Counted from the first letter of the stretch, positions 1-13,414 are shown. The stretch: 64,000 bases of DNA from Onchocerca volvulus (GCA_000499405.2 HG738140.1:12551560-12615559), one strand, 5' to 3'. The notes: a model not told the origin generated them from the sequence alone. Numbers and translations are program-made.

Positions 1-3000
1 ATGACAAGCTAACAAATTGTTCAAATAAGCTTGAAATATCAATTTTCGATTAAAAAAAATCTGGTTATCCTGCATTTCTTCAGGTATGTTTGTTAAAATC
101 AATCCACTGAACTTGAAAACTGCCTCATTTGTCATGATGTACAACAAATATAAATTACATTTCCTTTCCAATGGTCATTCACCTGCTGAAAACCGAAACA
201 CTGCAACAGATATTTCAGAGACAAATAAAGTTACTAAATTCAACATAAGAATGGCATGAAATGAATAAGTAACAGCACGGTAACAGCCAACGCCAAAATA
301 AAAATTCATACCTTAATTTTTGTTTTGCTACTACGAGGAGGTATGTGTCTGAGAAATTTCAATCAACTTACTACGTGATCTCAGAAAAAATGATTTCATT
401 GTTAGTCAAATCGCCACAATGAAATCATAATTTTTATCTTATAATTTGGAATTTGATTCAAGTAATAAATATCATATGTAGTGACAACGAAAGAATCCAA
501 GACAAAAAAAAAAAACCCTCGCACAAGCGGAAAAAAAACAATTATAAAAAATAATATATATATATTAAAGAAAAAAAAAAAACTAAAAATCAAACTTTTT
601 TTTTACCTGAATTTTTTTTTACCTAAAAATTTTTTTTCTATTTAAATTTTTTTAACCTAAATTTTTAGATTTTTTTATCTAAAAATCAAACAGTATCCTT
701 TCTTCAGCAGTTTATAACATAACATCTATTCGATTCTGATATTTAGCTCCACCAAAGCACTCCAGTAACAGCAGGCAAACCAAGAAAATAAGAGTGGCGT
801 TATATGTCCATGTAAGATTAAAATTGAGCAAGATGACAACAAGAAGTTCGAGATAGATTCTGGAGAAGATCCCGTCAGAAATCAAAACAGTTTATAAAGT
901 GGATGAAAATCTACCAGAATTAAATTGCTGATTTGAAATAAAATAGTATGTGTGCCATACAAGCTGCGATATTATCAAAGATACAACCCAATTACTAGAA
1001 GTACCGGGTTATAAACAAAGAACTGCTTTCATATCAAAGATAGATAAATAGATAACATCGATGTAAATGAAGGTGATAAATGTGTATGAAAACTTAACCA
1101 CAAATTGGCATTTGAACGATGGAAGCAGGTAAACAGGTAACACTATAGAAAATGAAAAAGAAATCAAGGTAGAACAAGCTAGCTTCAGAAAGCTAGACAA
1201 GTATTCGACAGTCAGATAGAGAAGATAGAATTAATTGTAATCAATTCTAATTTTCCACGGTAGCAGTAATATTTACATAGTTTGTGAGATACGAAATTTC
1301 TTGCTCACTTCTTACTCTGTTCGTGGAATGCGATTCGTAACTGATGACCTTGAAATTTTGGCTCCGTTGAATGGGCTTTTTGTGCTGATCGAACATCCAT
1401 GAAACTAACCACAAAATCAGTGGCACCCAGACGTTCCACTTTTTGTACACGACCAAATCTGAAAAACATGCATTCATTTTTGTGAAGCTAATCTTGTTCA
1501 TAATTTCAAAATTATTTTGAATCGTTCAAAATAAAAATATGAATTTCCGATGTACTGCATAATATCTTAATAATTTTAACCCTGAAGGTGCCGATTTCAT
1601 GATGTTGATGATATTTAGTGAAGCCAATTATTTGACGAACGCCGCACTGTGACCTTAGACGGTTGTTTATCATAATATTTAACATCGTGAATTTTTACAC
1701 TGAGAAATATAACAAAAAAGCTGCCCAATCATCGAATATAAATCATCATTGTACCCTATCATACAGTTGTCATCAAAATGAACTTATTACTATCTCTGTT
1801 TGTCCTAAAAGACAAGAAACGTGCAATTTGATTTCTCCTCTTTTTCTGAATTACCGATGTTAAAAAAACTCAGGTAACAGGGATAACCACATCATCTGCA
1901 AAAGATTTGTGACAACTATAATCAGCGCAACGTCTTTCCAGTCCTCACACCCATTTATTTCATGTATGTTGAACGATGTCATTACAGAAAAAGAAGGAAA
2001 AAAATGTTCCGCTATTACCACCAGGACACCGTATCCACATATGAAACCAACACCACTCAATTCTTGGTAATATTATTACATAACAAAGCATTATCCTCTT
2101 AAAGAAGTTAGAAAAATCTACAATAATAATATCATCACACATAAAAGTACAGAGTTTTCATTATGGTATAAATGGATGAATTATATTACATTTGCTATAA
2201 AGTTACCTATTATCATCAAATTTTACTCAGTAAGTCATCCCATCCAGTATTATTTATTATCACTCAATCCATACTCTGCAGGACAGATCAACTTGCTAAT
2301 TTACCTAAAAAAAGATCAGATGGGTTGAAGGGAATGATTGCGGAGATATGGCTCACAAGGGAAGTAAACATCGCGCTATATCTTCTCCTATGACGATAAA
2401 AAATTAAGAATCTCGATCTTTGGTCCTCTGAGACTATTAAAATAGCACATAAATAATTATAAAAGCGGAAAATAATGTAGGGATGCCGTATTTTATCACA
2501 AGTTACAATTCATTACAGTGCAACATAATACGCGTAACATGATCGACATCATGCATGCGTAAAAAAATATATATAATCAAAAATATGCGCATGCTGGAAA
2601 ATTTTAGCTGCTAGATAGTCATTCTCCACTCTTCTCCATCTATGAAATGTTTACTATAGCATGTGTTAAGTAGTACCTATTATTATAAAAAATCGATTAT
2701 TCAAGAGTGTGATAAGTTTATTGAAGTGTTTGAAAAGTCCGTTAGAATCATAAATCAGCAAACGAAAATACCACTCCCACTAAGGCATAGCAACGAGTGC
2801 CTTTTTGCATAAATTTGCAATACACACAAAGGTATTTTGATTCTCGATGCTGTTCTTAGCACTTCATCATCGTCAATCATTACTTTTCTCCTCCCTCTTA
2901 TTTTTCGTTTTGCTCACTACCATCCAAAAAACAATGTGAAGTGATTCGATATTAGTTATCACTATCCAGAATCACCAAGTAATATCATGTAGTGCAATGC

Positions 3001-3766
3001 TTCTCATTTCAAGTACTCTCCTTTCTGTATCATCCAAAATTGAAACACGACCGGTTATCATATTAGAAATTGAATGGTGACAATATAAGTGCATTGTTTG
3101 ATGAATAAAAAAAAAAATTATGACACAATGCTATATTTATTTGCAATTGAGAATCAACTTCCTCAGCTAGCTAGCTAAGATTAAATTAATGAAAAAAATG
3201 TTGAAATAAATGCTTGGATCACTTACCCACAATTATGAATCCAAAGATATTTTTTACTTATATCCTAAATAATTCAATTTTAGTTATCTAATTTAGAAAT
3301 ACTCCATTACGTCATTACCAATCTTTTAATCAAGAAGTCGGCTCATATTCCGATATCAAACTTCCGGTAATAATGAATAAGGCTACCAGAATCAATAGGT
3401 CGTACAGTCCTTATTCTCACTTCAAGAGTGATATCTATACTTTGACTATGGTAATCACTATTTCTAAGCATGTTTATTCAAGCAATACATTTGACATACA
3501 ATTATTACGAAACTTAACTTACATTTTAAAAGTTATAACTCTGAATCTGCAAGATTTTAGTACAAAAATAGTCAAACTCCATAAAAAGACTTCTAGATAC
3601 TACTTAACTCGTTACCGAACTGTATTCATTTACAATTCCCTCATGAAATCCATAAATATCGTCATATGACACATCATATAACTGGCTCATTGGCGTCATG
3701 TTTTATTAACTGGCAATATAGAGGAACCTACAGAAAGACAAAAAGGAAATTAAAATAATTGTTTAC
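1..3766. other. No gene supported; probably intron of the RRM gene
   Basis: AT-rich sequence with homopolymer runs and scattered short open frames that show no family signature or consistent splice structure. It lies downstream, on the minus strand, of the splice donor that ends the RRM-type exon, so it is most simply intron of that gene. I looked for a continuation of the RRM domain here and did not find one. Confidence 0.5.
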
Positions 3767-4332
3767 GTGGAAAAAAATGATGAGACTCGTTCATCCGAAA
3801 GACTATCCGGTAAACCTATTACATGGACATGACGACTCTCTCGGCTCATATCCTGCTCTGTCGTAGTCTCAGGAACAGTTATGGTGGGAACCGTTGTGGT
3901 TCTTGCTACCGTCGCAGTCTTGCTATCAGTAGCAGTAGTAACGAGAGCGATATCGGTCGCTGATATAGCGACAGGATCTGGATTACAGCCACCAATACTA
4001 TCAATCAGAACAGTTAATTGTTGCGCAGCTGTGGTAAGATTTGATGTGCAGCAATTCAGTAGCCACGTAGGATTTTGCTGCGAATGCTGATGCTTAAACC
4101 TGACTGCAGCTGAAGTTTTCGTGACCAATGGACTGATGTTTCGTTCTTGATTTCTTTGTTGCTGATCTTCCTGATTTTCGATTTCGTCACCAGTTGTAAT
4201 TTTTGCCGTTTTTGATGAACTGTTCTTATTGTTATTGTCGGATTTCGTTCCTTTATTATTACTATTACCGCTATTACTGTTATTACTGCTTCCACCAATG
4301 TTAATACTAAGCACTTGGGCGCTGATAACCAT
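3767..4332 (-). CDS. First coding exon of an RRM-domain RNA-binding protein (partial)
   Basis: One open exon of about 188 codons on the minus strand, from an ATG at 4332 (MVISAQVLS...) to a splice donor GTAAAC at 3766-3761. An in-frame TGA lies near 4403, so this ATG is the likely start. The first 165 or so residues are low complexity: Ser/Asn/Gly-rich, then Gln-rich, then Thr/Val-rich. The last 20 residues read RHVHVIGLPDSLSDERVSSF, which matches the first beta strand and first helix of an RNA recognition motif; the domain is cut by the intron and would continue further left. An N-terminal RRM after a disordered leader recalls Spen/DIN-1-type regulators, but other RRM families fit equally well. 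The reading of residues is direct; the RRM call is moderate and the Spen/DIN-1 idea weak. Confidence 0.5.
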
Positions 4333-5633
4333 TCCATGGAAGAATTGGCAAAACGGCGCGTGCAATTGTTGGCTGGTTCGTTGATCGCCAACAAATAATC
4401 ACTTTTTCCTGGACAGGGCTACGTATAAATGGTAAGAATTGTTACACATATAATGGCTGATTTAACTTATTAAATTTTTTTTTTAACTTTTTCCGTTCAA
4501 GCGTAACTTTTTCGCTTCTTTCCCTCTTTGAATACTTCGACAAATGAATTAGAATTTTCCGGATGCTTCCAAAACAATATTTCGTGTAGTACAGGATGAT
4601 CCCTCATCCGCTATATTCCATACATTAACTGCTTGTTAATCGTGTCTTTGTCACACAGTGATCCTGGAAAACATGAATTAGTTCAAAAATAGTGCGGGAA
4701 AAATGAAAAGAGAAAAACGTTTACTGAGAATTAAACAATTATTTTTGCGAATAAAACGCAGGAGTTTTTATATTTAACCAAACAGTGTAAATCATTGGCA
4801 ATTTCACATTTTATAAACCAATCTAATGGGGAATAGAAATTAAAATCTTTATAGAAAGTGAATATAAGAAAATTTTTGAAATATTAAGATTTTGAAGTTT
4901 TGGTCTAATCCAGAAAAGGCTGATTTCCTAAAATATTTGTTGTTCAACACATTCAATGTTCACCATTACTTTTTTTTTTTCAAAATGCAAGTGTACAAGA
5001 TTTCTTATTTCAAAATTTTCAGGGAAATCCGCATTATAGAAAAAAATAGGATGAATGTATAAGCCTAATATTTACGAATATGAAAATCGAATGAAACTAG
5101 TAATGAACTGCATCACCAAAATGTTAAACACGAAACATTCCCTTCCCCTTCCCCTTAATACATTTCTCGATGCTTCCAATGCAATTCAATCAAAAACCGA
5201 TGGGAACACGAAGAGCGCATGAATCACCATACTTTCCTGAATCCCTTCCATTCAGAATGAACAAGACAATTATCCGTAACGTCCTAACTGTACTTCGTTA
5301 AGGATTTTTGAGAGTTGTTGGCAATTATTTCCATTAAGTAATTCTTATTTAGCAAACAATGAGTAACAATGAGTAATACTTATCATTTGTCAAACATTAG
5401 CGATAGCTTCTTGTGAGAAATAAAAATTAATGATCAGTGTCAAATGTCACAGTGAATACAAAATGCAATTCACTTGTTTCCACAAATCTTTCATTTATCA
5501 ACTGGCTTGAATCACAGCATCCTATTCAATATTGAATCTTACGTTAAAATGATTTGTCAGTCACAAAAAATAAAAATGAAAAAAATAGCGATTTCACCAA
5601 ATGTAACAATCGCATATCAACATGTTATTGAAG

Positions 5634-5732
5634 TTCGAGAAATGCCTAATCACTTAGAAATATACTTCAATTGTTCATCTTTACAAGATGAACAACTGAA
5701 GTATTTTTTCAAGTGATTAGGCGTTTCTCGAA
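5634..5732. repeat. Near-perfect 48-bp-stem hairpin
   Basis: Arm 5634-5681 pairs with arm 5685-5732 across a 3-nt loop (TAC), with about five mismatches in 48 pairs. Size and near-complete pairing suggest a microRNA-like or siRNA-producing foldback, or a tiny MITE. The mismatches are scattered and the loop is unusually tight for an animal pre-miRNA. Confidence 0.8.
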
Positions 5733-7329
5733 GCGCTTCCATCCATAACGAATAGGAATGTCATTTAGAGGAAATCAACAAACATACAAATCAAATGTCA
5801 TTTTTTGAACAAATTCTTCTCTATAAAAGAAAGACATTACTTCATTTTATAACAAAAAAAAAAAAAAAAGAAAAAAATGCTTATAATACGGAAGAGGGAT
5901 TGCGGAAAGAGATGTTGTTTTGTTTTTGCATGACAGAATTTCGAACTGAAGAGAATGAAAATGTCTAGCCAATATCAAATAAGGTGAACATAAGTCGAAA
6001 ACAAAATAAAGCTCGAGATCGAGCAGCAGCAACAGGAACGATTCAACAATAATAGTAGTTTCCGCAGCGCTAGAAACGTTACCGATGGATAAATACTAAG
6101 AACACAACTGTTCAGTAGCAAATTTCAACTCATCTTCATACCTTCATCTCATTCCTTCTTCCTCACTTTTCCACATGTAAGAAATGAAAGAGGATCAACC
6201 TTTCTTATGATCAACAATATATCAATAAGCACTGGCGAGCTTCTAATTTTCATATTTAATTCCAAAAATTATTTTGAGATAAAACTGGAATTTCGACCCG
6301 ATTTTAGCATATACCAAAAAGCTGTATGAAAACAGACCAGGAATGTAGCTCTGTAAATTCGCTTTCTGTAAAGGAACATGCTGGAATAGCACTTTTTTAT
6401 CCGAAAAAATCTTACATCACTATTTCGAAGAAGCTATCTGCATGACTTGAAAAGTACGACAAATTCCGCTAACTGCCTAACGAATCATTATCAACGTAGA
6501 AGATCTGCTCTTTTCGTCACAAATTTCATTCAAACTATGGAAATCTGTAGATTACTGAAATAAAACTGATGACCCTAATTTTATTCACTGAAGAAAGCAA
6601 TCCCAAAATAACTAGTCCGATAACTCGACTTTACCTGGATCAAATCATAAACGAATTATTCACTTTCCCTGTCTAACTTTGGAGATCAAACAGAAAAATT
6701 GTTATTTGCCTTGAAAAAGACTAATGCAAAGTTCCAATACTAAAAATTATTTGCTTTGAGACGAATGAACTTCACCAAATTATGAAGTAAACAATAACCT
6801 AATCAACGAATGCAATTATGCAAATTATCGATCATTTATCCTACGAAATGTCATCCTAAATCGTTTTCAGCAATTTTGCTCAACATTAATCGATCGATAA
6901 TTTCTTGGCAAGATTTCGCAAACAACAGAGAACAAAACAGTGATAAATATGCTCCACAATTAAGTAGTATTTGTTTATATTTCATATAAACATTGACGGA
7001 GAGAAGTGTAGCCTTAAGACTTAAAGTCTTATTCTTTAAATGAATGCAAATAATATAAAATAAGAAGCGGAAATTTAGACAACAAAATATTCATTCATCC
7101 GATGTTACTACATGAATTAAATGTGTATTCATCAATATTACGTGAATATTGATAAATGATATAAACGAAATATTACTTTGGAATAAAATATCCATTCATC
7201 AAATATTATATGAATAAAATGAAATTTAATTACGGTGAAAAAAGTGTAATACACACGGATGAAGAATGACAGGTATGTCTATGGGCAATACGTGAAGAGA
7301 TGGTAGTAAACAAAGTGAATAATAACAAA

Positions 7330-7410
7330 TTCCGGAAAATAAACCAACTAGAACCCAGGGAATAAAAATCAGCCAGATTCCGGAAAATAAAAAGCAACTA
7401 GATTCCGGAA
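7330..7410. promoter_or_regulatory. Three TTCCGGAA dyads (heat-shock-element-like)
   Basis: TTCCGGAA occurs at 7330-7337, 7378-7385 and 7403-7410 within degenerate direct repeats that also share a CAACTAGA-like flank. Each fits the TTCnnGAA core of heat-shock elements and is also compatible with STAT/ETS-type sites. No adjacent gene start is evident, so function is inferred from motif density only. Confidence 0.35.
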
Positions 7411-7739
7411 AACGGACCAATCGTCTTTGCTAACGGATGGTGGTTGTAGTAGTAGTTGTAGTAACAGTCGTAGTAATCGACGCCACCACCATCGTGCTAT
7501 CGTCGCCGTCGCCGTGGTCGCCAGCCAGTCAAGAGCAGAATCATAGGCACTGACGTGGCAAGCACAACAACCCTCCTCTCCCCCCTCCCCTGCACCCACC
7601 ACAGAAAGCACCAAACGCTTACATCTAAAGAATGAGGGGGAGGGATTCTATCTAATCTTCCTCTCTTCCTCTCTCTCCCTCTAGCCTTTCCTCTCGTGCT
7701 CTATCATTCTCTTACTTTATAGATCGGAAGAGGGAGGGA

Positions 7740-7990
7740 TGTTGTTGTTACTGTTTCTCACTGTGGGACCACCCACTCATCTAGCCATCTATGGTACCGC
7801 CCACTCATGTCTACCATTCGTCCATTTGCATAGTAACGCTCATTTGTGTGCCATGTTGGCGGGGAGGATGGTGGCCGGTGGATGCGATTGTGCGATGTTG
7901 GCGTCCTCTTGGTTGGAGGTGACCTCCGATAGATTGACTCTTCCATCTTCTGTGCTTCATAATATGTGTATTCTGGTGATGAAGTGATGT
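7740..7990. promoter_or_regulatory. GC-richer block with an octamer motif; possible promoter or enhancer
   Basis: This block has noticeably more G+C than its surroundings. It carries a POU-type octamer ATTTGCAT at 7824-7831, two CCCACTCAT repeats about 30 bp apart, and G-rich segments (GGCGGGGAGG, GGTGGCCGGTGG). Open frames exist on both strands but resemble no family. Because the nearest coding start is the RRM exon on the minus strand, it may be part of that gene's distal promoter; this is inference. Confidence 0.25.
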
Positions 7991-8996
7991 AATTCAGTTC
8001 AATTCGATTCTGATTCCGTGAATTAGTCGGCAATGAATGTGATAGCTTATCACTATGTGGGGTTATCAGTCCTATCTGTGATATTCTCCTCCCCTACAGA
8101 TATATCAGGATATCTGTAACAAGATAAATATTACCACCTATTCATCCTTTGAATTCTTTTTTCACTCGTGTATTTACTATCAAAATGAAAACAACATTAC
8201 AACATGCTATCATCATCCCTTAATTACTGCATTTTTACACCTTCCCTTACCAAATCATGCTACAGATGAGATAGTAAATAACTTGAATTACAGCTTCACC
8301 TTATAAATCAGTTTAAGAGGTATGCTTTTAGCCAAGACAGTTGTTGCCTATCGTTCGATCCAGCATAGCATTACATTGCAATAAACAATTAACGAAGTTG
8401 AAAATTAGAAAAGTAACGACGAGTAACAAGACGAATTTAATTCTTGCTTTTAGACCTATTGATTAATTTCATAAAAAAAAAAAAAATCATACCTTGCTAT
8501 GAGTTTTATAAATCTCCCGTAATTTACAGGGAACCGTTATTATGCTTACTTAGGAACATCGCGTCATAAAAGTGTAACATTTTCGGGCATTTTCTACATT
8601 TTATGGATGCTCACTATCTCCCTAGTTACATAAGCAATCTGATACAAATGTTTATCAGTGATGTCTGTCGTCTAGACAATAGAATACCGGCTTCTCTTCA
8701 TATTATCAGCATCATAAAGAGAAATATTTGAAGAAATGGGTGTTACAAATTTTACTGTAATTAATGCCAAGATACTAGTGACAGTTCTTTATTACATCGC
8801 CTTCTCTCTTGCAATAAAACACTGACATTTACCTGTATTAGATATTGGTTGATGACATTCAGCGATTATTGAAGGCGGACAGTTATTTGTGCCTAGAAAA
8901 TAATAAACTTTTGAATTTAATGATAGGTAAAATATTTACTCATTAAACAATATTCAGAAAGTTAACAGGTACATATTGTTGTAATGGAGCCAAATA

Positions 8997-9413
8997 CTAA
9001 CTGAAATGTAATGATTCCAGCATAAAATTCCATTTCGAATGCACTGGAATTAAACATTCCACCATTTCCACTTGTCCACCTAGTCGCTTGAAATAATGTT
9101 TACCGACATATAAATACATTCCATAATGACCTGTCTGTTCACATGTATTATGCATGAGGAGACTAGCTGTATTGACGAAAATTGAGCAAATCATGATGAT
9201 TCTCATGTGAGCGTATTTCTTGTCAAGCTGGAAATAGTTGATATTAGAGCACTTAGACTTTCCAGGCATCCAAAACATAGATATTTCTTTATAATAGAAT
9301 GCGAAGCATAGATAAACATGGTAAATTTGCGAAGAATTCCGATTGCAAAGTGAGCCGTCAAACCAGTTATCATCCTTATCAATAGTAAAAGGGGATAGCA
9401 GAATAATTGGCAA
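8997..9413 (-). other. Unrecognised 138-codon open frame, possibly an exon
   Basis: A 417-nt frame without stops on the minus strand, which is uncommon by chance at this base composition. It contains hydrophobic stretches (e.g. MRIIMICSIFVNTASLLM) and several cysteines, but no motif I recognise, and no clear partner exons nearby. It could be a coding exon, a decayed gene or chance. Confidence 0.2.
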
Positions 9414-10343
9414 TTACAAATAGTATGACAAGCAATTGGTTGCACACAGAGTTTCTTTGATAAACTTTTACAGATCTCGCTCCGTATTAAAATTTTGATT
9501 CACTTGAGTTTTTCTTAGCTTGTTAAGATGTAGTTTCAGAGGAACAAATTTAGTGATATGAAGAGAGCCCTTTTAATGCGTATTGAATGCATGATTGAAC
9601 CGGAGGTTTTTTTTTTATTTGTGCTGTACGAATTTAATTTGTCATTTTATCGCAAAAACTACACTTGTGTTTTAGTGGATAAGCTTTACCATATGTTTTC
9701 TGGCCTCATTGTAGATAGATAATTTCATAGTAGTTGGAGAAACACTGAAAAACCCAATTAAAGACGACATAAGCTTATCATTTAATTGTTGGAAGACAAA
9801 TCCTTTGTCTGTCAGCGGGATATGAATTACACATTAGATTTGTGTATAACGCTGATAGTAACAGTATGTAAAGTTTCAAAACATTTGAGTAAGAGTATAG
9901 ATGATGCTATCATATTATTGGATAGTATGTCTTTTCCAGAATAATAGGTATAGGAAAAGTTATTTGTATAATAAATTATTAGATGAAATGTTTCTTTCGT
10001 TGGGATATTGTTGTGTGATTAGTGGCACAGCACAAATGATCATCAATGCTATCAGCAGTACTTTTATCATAACAAAAACATTTCAGAGATGCTCGCAATG
10101 AAACAACAACATTCGACACACATATTACAACGCATCCCAATCATCACAAAAATATTTTCCTAATCTCTGCCGTTCAACATTCTCTTCTTTCTTCTTTTTT
10201 GGCTGCACAAACCAACCGATATTTTTGTTTCAATTTTTACCAAACATTCCGTCTGCAGATCGAAAATATGTTTATAGTCTAGCAAACTAGCTTATCGATA
10301 TACACCCAACCAATAGCATATGTTGTTACAAAACGTAATAATT

Positions 10344-10378
10344 GGGGGATGGGGGGAGGGAGAGAGAGGTTGGGAGGG
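10344..10378 (+). other. G-rich tract, potential G-quadruplex
   Basis: Four or more runs of at least three G (GGGGG, GGGGGG, GGG, GGG, GGG) within 35 bases on the plus strand, in otherwise AT-rich noncoding DNA; a purine-rich tail follows. Confidence 0.5.
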
Positions 10379-11262
10379 AAGAGAGGAAGAGATTTGGGAA
10401 GGGTTTTTATCCCTTTGGTCGTTAACCTTCTAGACTGTGCGAACAAATATAATGAAAAGGTTGAAAGTGGGACGGGTAATATTTCCCTTCTTTCTAACCG
10501 TAAATCACATAATATATATTAACCTCATTCTAGCTCTGTTCTCTTCCTCTTATTTCCCACACGTTTAATTTAAAATAAACAAAGAGAAGTGACTGCACAT
10601 CTGATAAACATACTCTTTTAGTTAGGAGAGAAAAGGATTTTGCTTCTCATAAATCCATCCATCTCGTCTCCTCCCTAAACTTCTTCCCCATTCTATCCTG
10701 ATCTTTAATTGATCGGAGCGAGCCTTCCCTATCCAATGCCATCATCATCATCATTTCTACTGTAAATCGATCATTCACAAACATGTGACTCTTGCTTCCG
10801 AGTCTTTCTTCCCTTTCTCTGTCTCTCTCCCTCGCTTTATAAAATAGAACAAAGTGAACACTCTTTGCAACCAACCTCATTTATGACACACGTACTGCAG
10901 CAGTAGCCATACTCATAGACCGTACTATTATAATTCCGACGGAAGATTAATGGCTTTGTCGGTCGGTGGTTGTTGTTCATTGTACTCACCCACTCACAAG
11001 GGCCATTGCACACAGATACTCCACTCCATTTCTATGCGCGGACAGTACAGGGACCAACCAACCTTCCGACCTTTACCCGATAAAATCAGATTTATACAGA
11101 TAAAATCATATCTCATACTCAGCAATTACGAAATATCTATTTGATGATGGATGATCTGTAAAATACCGTAGCAATCAATTGACCCATAAAATATTGTAAC
11201 AAACTATTAATATATTCGTATATACGATTAACATTATATTCTTGAAAAGAAGAATTTAAAAG

Positions 11263-11436
11263 AAAGGACTTACTCCCCTCTTCTGATCTTCCGTTTGCGT
11301 TCACACAGAAGATACGAAATCATATATGTACATATTTCATATACATACATACATACGACACACACATACATATATATGGTTTCGTATCTTCTGTGTGAAT
11401 GCAAACGGAAGATCAGAAGAGGGAAGTAATTCCTTT
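11263..11436. repeat. Long hairpin, arms about 70 bp
   Basis: Arm 11263 to about 11330 is the reverse complement of about 11367-11436 with roughly 90 percent identity, separated by a short TACA/CACA-rich spacer. It forms a single very long double-stranded stem. Likely a foldback or MITE, or a source of hairpin siRNA; it shares no obvious sequence with the other hairpins in the window. Confidence 0.85.
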
Positions 11437-12930
11437 CATTGTGTGTATAAATCTTTGTTTGAATAAGTTAACCTATCGAAATGTGAATTTCAAAAATATA
11501 CATATATTGCCAATAAGTATAAGCTTTTTTTTTAGTCAACTAATTAACATCGAATTCAGAGACTCTTCGATAAGACTGCATTCTCAGGAAATTGCGTAGG
11601 CTTTTATGAAATTACATTTTGAAAATGTAACAATATATTTATATTTAAGCAGCTTGAAAGTGTCCATGAAATAACATTATAACTTGTGGAGATGTCATAC
11701 TTCCGAAAATTCAATATCGTATTTCCTCCCACATTTCTTTGTTCAAGGGAAAAATAACAACGATGTGTTAATCTGATTGGATTCTGATAATTGTGTTTGC
11801 GGCACACTTCCATAAAAATCTATTGGCTAGGGGAAATAAGCTCTTTAAGTGTATTCCCGTGTGAAGAAAATATTTCAAGATTCCAACATAATATTACTGA
11901 ATATTTCATTATGGGTCAGATTGAAATTAAAAACTCTTTTGCATTGTTCATTAAACTACATAACATCCATCCATTCTTTGATGACAGTTATCAGAAAAAT
12001 TGATCTTGCAATTAACCCCTGCAGAAATAAAACCAGTCTATTGCAGAGAGACTAAAGGAAAAAGATGATAAGAGGGGAGCATGTTCTGCAAATATATTGA
12101 GTATCTTGCATGGCAGGTACTGCTGACTTCGTCTTCCAATTAATAAAGCTTGATGAGTGCTTCGATAAACATTGGGGCAGTAGCTACCAATACTGTTAAT
12201 ATGTTGGATCGGATGTCTGATATGTAAGAAATGGCTGATAAAGTGGGAATGAAAGGAGGGCGAGGGAATGTCGCAATCATACCATTAACCCCGTTACCAT
12301 CAGTATCATCATCCGATAGCCTTCATATTTTCAACCCTTATCATTTGTCACAGTTATCACCGTTATCATTATCACTGAAAGAATACTTTCACGACGAGAA
12401 AGGAGAAATACATTCAAGCAAGAACTGCTTTTTATATTTCACATACAAGTGAAGGAAGAAACAAAGAAGTTATTTCACTTTCTTTTTCTTAAAGAGAAGA
12501 ACAATAGGGAGGAATGAATTTTATTCTCATACTATTTCTAACTATCCATCCTTCTTTTCTCCCCTTTCAGAGAGAGGGAAAATAAATATGTCAGCAGGAA
12601 ATAATAAAGCAAATATTTTCTTCTTCCTCAAAAAAAAAGGAAAGAAAAAGATCATCTAACAAGGAACTTATTAAGAATGACACATAAGAGAGGAAATGAG
12701 AGAAGAAAATTAGAGAGAAAGATCGAAGGGTATAGTATAAAACGATCAAAGCAAGATAATTGTAAATTTAACACATATAAGGAAAAGTTAGAAAAGAAAT
12801 GAGATGTAATAGAAGATAAAGACAGCAAATGCCTATATATTCTAAGAGAGAATGACTGACAATAGCAGGAATATTAAAATATCTTGTAGAACAGCTGCGA
12901 AGATTAAGCTCTCTTCATAACAAACGACAA

Positions 12931-12961
12931 GGTGTATGTGTATGTGTATGTATGTGTGTGT
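12931..12961 (+). repeat. GT/GTAT microsatellite
   Basis: Imperfect run of GTGTAT and GTGT units; no coding association. Confidence 0.7.
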
Positions 12962-13023
12962 TATATTGTCATCAACATTGCAACCACATCAAATTCCTCC
13001 AAGAAGTTGAAGAAAAAGGACAA

Positions 13024-13053
13024 GGGAGGGGAGGGGAGGGGAGAGGGGGGGGG
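13024..13053 (+). other. G-rich tract, strong G-quadruplex candidate
   Basis: GGG-A-GGGG-A-GGGG-A-GGGG-AGA-G9 on the plus strand: four tightly spaced G-runs with one-base loops, followed by a longer run. Such dense motifs are conspicuous in an AT-rich genome. Confidence 0.6.
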
Positions 13054-13414
13054 AATTGTTTGATATTCCCTGGACGAGTGATAACTTTCTTGCCGAAATA
13101 TCAACATCCCACTGGGATGATGAATGACTGATAAGCCTGAATGGTTGCAACAAAATATTTGACAAGTTTTGGCATTGCAATAATCGTTCAGGAAATAGAG
13201 AGGTCAACAAAAATTCGTTCATTCACTCCTCTTCCTTTCTTTCCTGCTCAATTCTTCTCATCTTTTACTTCTACTTCCCCTCCTTTCTATGCCCCTCCCT
13301 CCTTCTCTCTTCGTCCAACTCTCTTCTAGATCGACAGAAAAATGAGCTCTGCATTACTCCATTCAATACATTATACGCACGCACACCACGCGTATGCATC
13401 GGTACTTCCAGACT

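Noticed and set aside
3373..3669. 98-codon plus-strand open frame
   Set aside because: AT-rich chance-like composition, no motif, no splice partners.
5474..5716. 80-codon plus-strand open frame
   Set aside because: Largely overlaps the 5634-5732 hairpin; no family features.
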